DNA of 18,329 nt from Treponemataceae bacterium (GTDB lineage: Bacteria; Spirochaetota; Spirochaetia; Treponematales; Treponemataceae). The position numbers were made by a program, and so were the translations under genes. Below are positions 13,899 through 18,329 of the stretch, piece after piece; within the stretch, counting starts at the first letter, position 1; the number at the start of each line of letters is the position of its first letter. The stretch lies in assembly GCA_024402455.1 (NCBI GenBank), contig JAKSTS010000037.1, positions 1 to 18,329 of the forward strand. Direction: 5' to 3'. The notes beneath the pieces were generated by a model. That model did no database searches, was not told where the DNA came from, and saw nothing but the letters and a program-made list of their open reading frames with translations.

Positions 13899-14816
13899 TT
13901 TAAAGCCCATGCTGAGTGCAACCTGAACATGCGGAAATGTTTTTGAAATTTGTTTTTCGTTGATGACAAGTGAAGAAGAACTGCCGCCGTCAAGCATTAT
14001 TGCATTTTGCGCGCCAAGCCTGGTCAAAATTTCAGAAGTTTCATTGAATGTGCTGCCTTTTGAGGTTGAACCGGATTTGTCTACTGTAAGAATAATCAAA
14101 GTTTTTCCATCGTTCATAAGACCTGCAGCTGTGCGCGGCTCTTTTTGTTGAGAAGCAAAGTCAATAATGAGATTGTCTTTTATAATTGTCCAGAATCCTC
14201 CGAAAGCATAAATCATGGAATCATCTGGTTCTATGTCATTTTGTGAGTCTATAATTTTTGCAGACATGTTTCCGTTTTTGTCGCTGAAAAAAACTAAAGC
14301 CGAATATCTTCCGGCTTTTGGTGCATAAACGACATTGTTTTTGATAAAAACACCGGCAAGTGTGCGTTTAGAAGAAAGACGACCGGCTGGATAATTAAAT
14401 GGTGTTGTGTTTATTGCAACAATTGTATTGTTGTTTTGTGCAAATTTTTTTGTTGTTTCTGCTTTAAAAATTGCTGTGTCGTTGTTTTCATCTGTTTCAG
14501 GTTCACTTGCAATTATTTCAAGATTTTCTGTACCGAGTTCAATTTTTACTGCATTGCAGAAACTTTCGCTCGCATTGTCAAAAAAAGCACAGCTTTCAAT
14601 TCCATCTGAAATTTCTTTCCATAAAAATTCAGGTTTGTCAGCAGGTGAATTGGCTGCTAATGAGGTGAGAAAAATATCTGATTTGTCTTTGTCTTCAAAA
14701 TCATTCGTTTCTGTTGTTGAAACAACGACGCAATTTGAGAATAAAATTGTTATGCATAAAGACAAAAAAAGCTTCAAGGAAAATCTTGAAGCTTTTTTCT
14801 GAACCGAAAGTATCAA
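13857..14816 (-). CDS. NAGPA/phosphodiester-glycosidase-domain lipoprotein
   Basis: 319 residues from a TTG directly after the rpsU stop, with AAAGGA in the rpsU end about nine bases before it, so translation is probably coupled. The signal peptide is a KK/R-rich start, a hydrophobic stretch (14-27) and the lipobox FSNC with Cys29. The mature part is a phosphodiester glycosidase domain (NAGPA family, once DUF2233): INTTPFNYPAG (135-145), LAGVFIKNN (153-161), PRTAAGL (227-233), LTVD...TFNETSEILTRLGAQNAIMLDGGSSSSLV (243-284). These match the family core, including the Arg and LDGG loop thought to form the active site. Such enzymes remove sugar-1-phosphate caps; the bacterial substrate, perhaps envelope glycans, is unknown. 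The rpsU terminator hairpin (14764-14798) falls within signal-peptide codons 7-18. The 3' end overlaps a stem shared with eda. Confidence 0.85.
   Translation of the reverse strand: MILSVQKKASRFSLKLFLSLCITILFSNCVVVSTTETNDFEDKDKSDIFLTSLAANSPADKPEFLWKEISDGIESCAFFDNASESFCNAVKIELGTENLEIIASEPETDENNDTAIFKAETTKKFAQNNNTIVAINTTPFNYPAGRLSSKRTLAGVFIKNNVVYAPKAGRYSALVFFSDKNGNMSAKIIDSQNDIEPDDSMIYAFGGFWTIIKDNLIIDFASQQKEPRTAAGLMNDGKTLIILTVDKSGSTSKGSTFNETSEILTRLGAQNAIMLDGGSSSSLVINEKQISKTFPHVQVALSMGFKMKKAEEEQKVQDN
14764..14798 (-). terminator. Intrinsic terminator after rpsU, inside the next gene's signal-peptide codons
   Basis: AAAAAAGCTTCAAG (14765-14778) and CTTGAAGCTTTTTT (14785-14798) form a perfect 14-bp stem with a 6-base loop; on the minus strand the stem runs into T7. 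It begins about 20 bases after the rpsU stop, yet lies within codons 7-18 of the following reading frame, so it may work as an attenuator. Confidence 0.8.
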
Positions 14817-15029
14817 TTAATAAGATCCTTTTGTATCCTTTGTTTTTCTTGACTTTTTCATCAACTTGCGCTGAATTGTCTTGTTCTTGCGGTTCTGAAT
14901 AGTAGAAGGTTTTTCGTAATATTCGCGTTTTTTCCATTCGCGGATAATGCCTTCTTTTTCAACCATTCTTTTAAAGCGTTTAATTGCTTTCTCGAGGTTT
15001 TCTGAATCGTCAACTACGATGCGTGCCAT
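14817..15029 (-). CDS. rpsU: 30S ribosomal protein bS21
   Basis: 70 residues, the normal size for bS21. The N-terminus [27 protein letters not shown] and [13 protein letters not shown] are the conserved family core; a Lys/Arg-rich tail follows. It is a small-subunit protein near the anti-Shine-Dalgarno end of 16S rRNA, involved in initiation. The ATG has an almost ideal AAAGGAGGTGA site about seven bases upstream. It has its own promoter, and its stop codon abuts the TTG start of the phosphodiester glycosidase gene. Very secure. Confidence 0.96.
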   Translation of the reverse strand: MARIVVDDSENLEKAIKRFKRMVEKEGIIREWKKREYYEKPSTIQNRKNKTIQRKLMKKSRKTKDTKGSY

Positions 15030-15070
15030 GTGTACTCACCTCCTTTCGGAAAACCGTCAGCGTGTGAGCT

Positions 15071-15099
15071 ATTTTGCGTGAAAAACGGGGTTTTGTCAA
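15071..15099 (-). promoter_or_regulatory. Promoter of rpsU
   Basis: On the minus strand, TTGACA (15099-15094), a 17-base spacer and CAAAAT (15076-15071). The start codon is 41 bases further on, with a strong ribosome binding site between. Confidence 0.6.
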
Positions 15100-15181
15100 G
15101 GTGCAAACGGCATATTTTCGTTGTTCTGTGAATTATCGTCATGTTTTGTTCTGCAAATTTGACAGCTTCTGCCAGATAAAA

Positions 15182-17983
15182 TTAATGAAACATTCCCCAG
15201 TTTTCTCCGCTTTCAATGCTTACTTTAAGCAGAACATTAAGTTTTGCAATGTTTTCCATTTGTTTTTTTAACAGATTGCAGACTGTTTCGCATTCTTCTT
15301 TCGGACATTCTATAATAAGTTCGTCATGCACCTGAAGAAGAAGCTTTGCCTTTAAATTTTGTGCGTCAATTTCATTTTGCACGGCAATCATTGCTTTTTT
15401 TACAATGTCTGCGGCAGAACCTTGAATAGGCGTGTTTACGGCAATTCGTTCTGCACCGGCTTTTTCTGTTTTGTTCTTTGCATTTATTGAGCGTACAAAC
15501 CGTTTTCGTTTAAAAAGTGTTTCAACATAGCCGGTTGTTTCACATTTTTCAATTACAGAATGAATGAAAGCCTGAACGCCGGAGTATGTTGCAAAATATG
15601 AATCAATAAATTCTTTGGCAGTTGCCCTTGAAATTCTTAGTTCGTTTGAAAGACGGAAAGCACTCATTCCGTACATTACGCCGAAATTGATTGTTTTGGC
15701 TGTCCGTCTTTGTTCTGGTGTAACTTCTTGTGACGGAACACCAAAAATCAAACCTGCGGTTGCTTTATGAACGTCAATTCCTTCGTTAAATGCTTTCTGA
15801 AGGTTTTCATCTTCAGAAAGATGAGCAAGAAGCACAAGTTCAATCTGAGAATAGTCCGCAGAAACCAGAACTTTGCCTTCATCGGCTGTAAATGCGCTTC
15901 TTATGCGGCGCCCTGCTTCTTCTCTTACGGGAATGTTCTGCAGATTTGGGTCTTTGCTTGAAAGACGGCCTGTGGCTGTGCCTGTCTGCATAAACCATGT
16001 GTGTATGCGTCCGTTTTTGTCAGCAAGCTCTGGCAGTGCATCAACATAAGTTGAAAGCAATTTAGAGAGGCTTCTGAATTCAAGGATTTTCTGAGGAACA
16101 GCGTCCAGCAAAGCAAGTTCTTCAAGAACAGCTGTGTCTGTTGAATAGCCTGTTTTTGTTTTTTTTGTAGCCGGAAGTTTCCGTTCTTCAAAAAGCACCT
16201 GCTGAAGCTGTTTTGTTGATGCAATGTTGAATTCATGACCGACAAGCTCAAAAATTTCTTTTTGGGTTTTATCAATTTCTGCTGTCAGTTCAACACGATA
16301 TTCTGCAAGTTTCTGTGTATCAACATGAATGCCTTCGATTTCCATTTCGGCCAGAATAGGCAGAATCGGCATTTCAATAGAAGAAAAGAGTTCGAAAAGC
16401 TCCGCTTCTTTCAGCTGTTTTTCAAGTTTCTGCCATAATTTTAAAGTTAAATCTGCATCTTCTGCGGCATATGGAATTGCCTGGTTTAATGGAACATCTG
16501 CAAATGTTTTGCCTTTTGCAGAATCTGCTTTTGAAACAAGGCTTTCAAAACTGATTGTTTTCAGGTTGAGGACATTTTCCGAAAGTGCTTCAAGTGAAAA
16601 TGAATTCTGTTCAGAATTTAAAAGCCATGCGGCAATCATTGTATCAATAAAATGACATTTTGGTTTTGCAAGTCCGTTTGACCGCAGAACTTCATAATCG
16701 AATTTTCCATTGTGCGTAATAACCTGAATTGAACTGTTTGAAAAGATTTTTTCAAGCTCCTGCAATGCTGCATTTTTTTCAATGTATTGAGGTGCGTCAA
16801 ATGTTCCGTTTTCTGCACTTGTAAAAGGCACATAAAAAGATTTTCCGGTCTGAAAACTGAGCGAAAAACCGACCATTTTTGCCTGATGAGGATTTAAACC
16901 ATCTGTTTCAAGGTCAAATGCGCAGAAACCCGCTTTCGATATTTCATCAATCAAATTTTTTAAATCATTTATATTGTGCAGGGAAGTGTAGTCGCCGCTG
17001 TTTTGAGTTAATTCAGCCGAAAAAGGTTCATTTTGTGCTGCGGCAATTTCGTTTTTTTCTGTTTTTGGCGTTGCTTTTGCAGGCTGCGCATCTTTGCTGC
17101 CACCGGCTGCATCTGCACTGTAACTTCTGGCAACAGCAAAAGCTCCGGCTTGTTCAAGAAGTTTTGCTGCGCTTGCATAATCTGGCGAAACGAAAGCATA
17201 ATTTTGTATTTCTGTGTTTATTGGAACATTGTAGCAAAGTTCAACAAGTTTTTGAGAAAAATATGCAGATTCTTTTCCTTCAATGAGCTTTTTCTGCGTT
17301 GAACCTTTTATGTTTTCGATATTGCTGTAAATTCCGTCTAAAGTTTTAAAATCGTCAAGCAGCTTTTTTGCTGTTTTTTCGCCGATTCCTTTTACACCTG
17401 GAATGTTATCTGCAGTGTCGCCGACAAGCGAAAGCATGTCGCGCATTTGAGAGGGTTCAACACCCCATTCTGATAAAACTCCGTCTTTGTCGATTAATTC
17501 CCAGCCGCTGCCAAAATGTTCAGGCTTAAGCATTCGTGTCGTGTCTGTTACAAGCTGCATTAAGTCTTTGTCGCCGGAAAGTATGCAGCATGACCGTTTA
17601 GTCCGCTCGCATTCAGCTGCAAGAGTTGCAATAATGTCGTCAGCTTCATAACCGTCGCAGCGCAAAACTGAAACGCCCAGTGCTGTTAAAATTTCTTCAA
17701 TTAATGGAATTTGTGCATGCAAATCTTCCGGTGTTTTCTGCCGTGTGGCTTTATACTGGTCAAACAGTTCATGTCTGAAAGTCGGCGTGCGTGAATCTAG
17801 TGCAGCAAGAATATATTTTGGATTGTAATCTTTTAAAATCCGGTGAAAATTTCTGAAAAAGCCGAAAACAGCCGAAATATTTTCGCCGTTTTTATTTATC
17901 AAAGGTTTGTTTATAAAAGCATAATAAGCTCTGTAAATTAAACCGTAAGAATCAAGAATGTAAAAAGTGTCATCTGATGACAT
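15182..17983 (-). CDS. polA: DNA polymerase I with intact 5' nuclease and proofreading domains
   Basis: 933 residues, close to the 928 of E. coli. The 5'-3' nuclease (~1-290) has GYEADDIIATLA (111-122), SGDKDLMQLV (136-145) and VGDTADNIPGVKGIGEKTA (187-205). A low-complexity Ala/Lys linker (~290-335) follows. The 3'-5' exonuclease domain (~340-525) keeps all three motifs: FDLET (Asp357, Glu359), THNGKFDYEVL (Asn425, Asp429) and YAAED (Tyr505, Asp509), so proofreading should be active, unlike Taq polymerase. The polymerase domain has motif A SADYSQIELVLLAHLS (Asp710), O-helix RRTAKTINFGVMYG (Lys763, Phe767, Tyr771) and motif C QVHDELI (Asp887, Glu888). It acts in repair and removal of Okazaki primers. 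The ATG follows TGGAG at good spacing. No clear terminator separates it from rpsU, which has its own promoter. Confidence 0.97.
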   Translation of the reverse strand: MSSDDTFYILDSYGLIYRAYYAFINKPLINKNGENISAVFGFFRNFHRILKDYNPKYILAALDSRTPTFRHELFDQYKATRQKTPEDLHAQIPLIEEILTALGVSVLRCDGYEADDIIATLAAECERTKRSCCILSGDKDLMQLVTDTTRMLKPEHFGSGWELIDKDGVLSEWGVEPSQMRDMLSLVGDTADNIPGVKGIGEKTAKKLLDDFKTLDGIYSNIENIKGSTQKKLIEGKESAYFSQKLVELCYNVPINTEIQNYAFVSPDYASAAKLLEQAGAFAVARSYSADAAGGSKDAQPAKATPKTEKNEIAAAQNEPFSAELTQNSGDYTSLHNINDLKNLIDEISKAGFCAFDLETDGLNPHQAKMVGFSLSFQTGKSFYVPFTSAENGTFDAPQYIEKNAALQELEKIFSNSSIQVITHNGKFDYEVLRSNGLAKPKCHFIDTMIAAWLLNSEQNSFSLEALSENVLNLKTISFESLVSKADSAKGKTFADVPLNQAIPYAAEDADLTLKLWQKLEKQLKEAELFELFSSIEMPILPILAEMEIEGIHVDTQKLAEYRVELTAEIDKTQKEIFELVGHEFNIASTKQLQQVLFEERKLPATKKTKTGYSTDTAVLEELALLDAVPQKILEFRSLSKLLSTYVDALPELADKNGRIHTWFMQTGTATGRLSSKDPNLQNIPVREEAGRRIRSAFTADEGKVLVSADYSQIELVLLAHLSEDENLQKAFNEGIDVHKATAGLIFGVPSQEVTPEQRRTAKTINFGVMYGMSAFRLSNELRISRATAKEFIDSYFATYSGVQAFIHSVIEKCETTGYVETLFKRKRFVRSINAKNKTEKAGAERIAVNTPIQGSAADIVKKAMIAVQNEIDAQNLKAKLLLQVHDELIIECPKEECETVCNLLKKQMENIAKLNVLLKVSIESGENWGMFH

Positions 17984-18037
17984 AAAAACTCCAGAATTGC
18001 ATTAAAAGTGCTGTATGCTGATTGTATTTTGTTTTTA

Positions 18038-18066
18038 ATCATAGCAGAAAAAGTCTGTGTGCGCAA
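18038..18066 (-). promoter_or_regulatory. Promoter of polA (extended -10)
   Basis: On the minus strand, TGC-TATGAT is an extended -10 (TATGAT at 18043-18038) with TTGCGC 17 bases upstream (18066-18061). The leader would be about 48 bases to the ATG at 17983. Confidence 0.5.
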
Positions 18067-18150
18067 ATCTTGAATTACAAAGAGATATGAGTATATTTGT
18101 ATGATGATTTTATTCCTGTCTGAAAACAGTTAAGATTGCCCTTTAAAAAC

Positions 18151-18184
18151 AAAAAAAGCCGGTATACGATGCACCGGCTTTTTT
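18151..18184. terminator. Bidirectional intrinsic terminator upstream of polA
   Basis: AAAAAAGCCGGT (18152-18163) pairs perfectly with ACCGGCTTTTTT (18173-18184) around a 9-base loop. A-tract and T-tract make it work on either strand. It most likely ends a minus-strand gene beyond the right edge. Confidence 0.85.
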
Positions 18185-18244
18185 AGTATACGCTTTGTTA
18201 TTGCTGCACATCGATATAATTTGCTATGCGCATTTCTGCGGCAT

Positions 18245-18278
18245 AAATGTTTTTTCTGTTTGCATAAAAACATTTTTT
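18245..18278 (+). repeat. AT-rich hairpin near right edge
   Basis: AAATGTTTTT (18245-18254) and AAAAACATTT (18266-18275), an 11-base loop, then TTT. Possible weak terminator. Confidence 0.35.
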
Positions 18279-18301
18279 AATCTAAAGAGGGTTTAATTCC
18301 C

Positions 18302-18316
18302 CGACGCTCTGCGTCG
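18302..18316. repeat. GC-rich dyad at window edge
   Basis: CGACGC-TCT-GCGTCG is a 6-bp stem with a 3-base loop, much richer in GC than its surroundings. It may be part of a dispersed palindromic repeat; the window ends 13 bases later. Confidence 0.35.
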
Positions 18317-18329
18317 AAATCGTGTATAC

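Larger units (their letters stand above)
17984..18329. other. 346-base non-coding right end
   Basis: No coding frame of note. It holds the polA promoter (18038-18066), a bidirectional terminator (18151-18184), a perfect TATAAT at 18215-18220 lacking a good -35, an AT-rich hairpin (18245-18275) and a dyad at the edge (18302-18316). GTATAC occurs three times (18162, 18186, 18324). What lies to the right cannot be seen. Confidence 0.6.

Noticed and set aside
16879..17286. 135-codon plus-strand frame opposite polA
   Set aside because: Phe/Leu/Cys/His-rich translation typical of an antisense shadow; polA is certain here.
1..18329. CRISPR array, tRNA, rRNA, transposase or prophage genes
   Set aside because: No regularly spaced repeats, no cloverleaf-like GC-rich segments and no mobile-element proteins were seen on either strand by eye; a tRNA scan would be the decisive test.

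Overview
The window looks like chromosome from an AT-rich, plant-polysaccharide-using spirochaete, most likely a gut or rumen Treponema-type organism. This rests on gene content: a long-form pyrophosphate-dependent phosphofructokinase with the GGDD signature (the spirochaete type), two lipoproteins with loose lipoboxes, a GH5 glucanase, a GH36 alpha-galactosidase and a KDG/KDPG branch. It is inference, not a database match. No tRNA, rRNA, CRISPR array, transposase or phage gene was seen.

Layout. 1-2744 (minus strand): the 5' part of a GH36 alpha-galactosidase cut by the left edge, preceded by an overlapping pair, a DUF2971 protein and a PnuC-type nicotinamide riboside/NMN transporter. 3013-7973 (plus): PPi-dependent phosphofructokinase with its own promoter and terminator, an HtrA-type serine protease, and a GH5 lipoprotein glucanase. 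8312-11515: two convergent signalling genes meeting at a strong terminator, a 7TM receptor with a degenerate GGDEF domain (plus) and a membrane HD-GYP phosphodiesterase (minus). 11713-13807: divergent KDG kinase and KDPG aldolase genes around a perfect 16-bp-arm palindrome; the aldolase carries an extra C-terminal VOC-like domain. 13857-17983 (minus): polA, rpsU and a phosphodiester-glycosidase lipoprotein. 17984-18329 holds the polA promoter, a bidirectional terminator and a cut-off dyad repeat.

How it fits together. GH5 and GH36 enzymes release sugars; KdgK and Eda turn keto-deoxygluconate from uronates into pyruvate and glyceraldehyde 3-phosphate; the PPi-dependent phosphofructokinase runs the main glycolytic step. 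The palindrome between kdgK and eda contains outward-facing TTGACA -35 hexamers and a core very like the KdgR box of enterobacteria, so one regulator could switch both genes.

The most unusual structures are: (a) a textbook intrinsic terminator lying inside the signal-peptide codons of the gene after rpsU, whose TTG start directly follows the rpsU stop; (b) the overlapping DUF2971-pnuC pair, which may link an effector-like protein to NAD-precursor uptake; (c) the KdgR-like operator; (d) a GGDEF receptor lacking catalytic acids beside an apparently intact HD-GYP enzyme, whose gene has an inverted repeat bracketing its promoter and a 16-bp direct repeat at its two ends.
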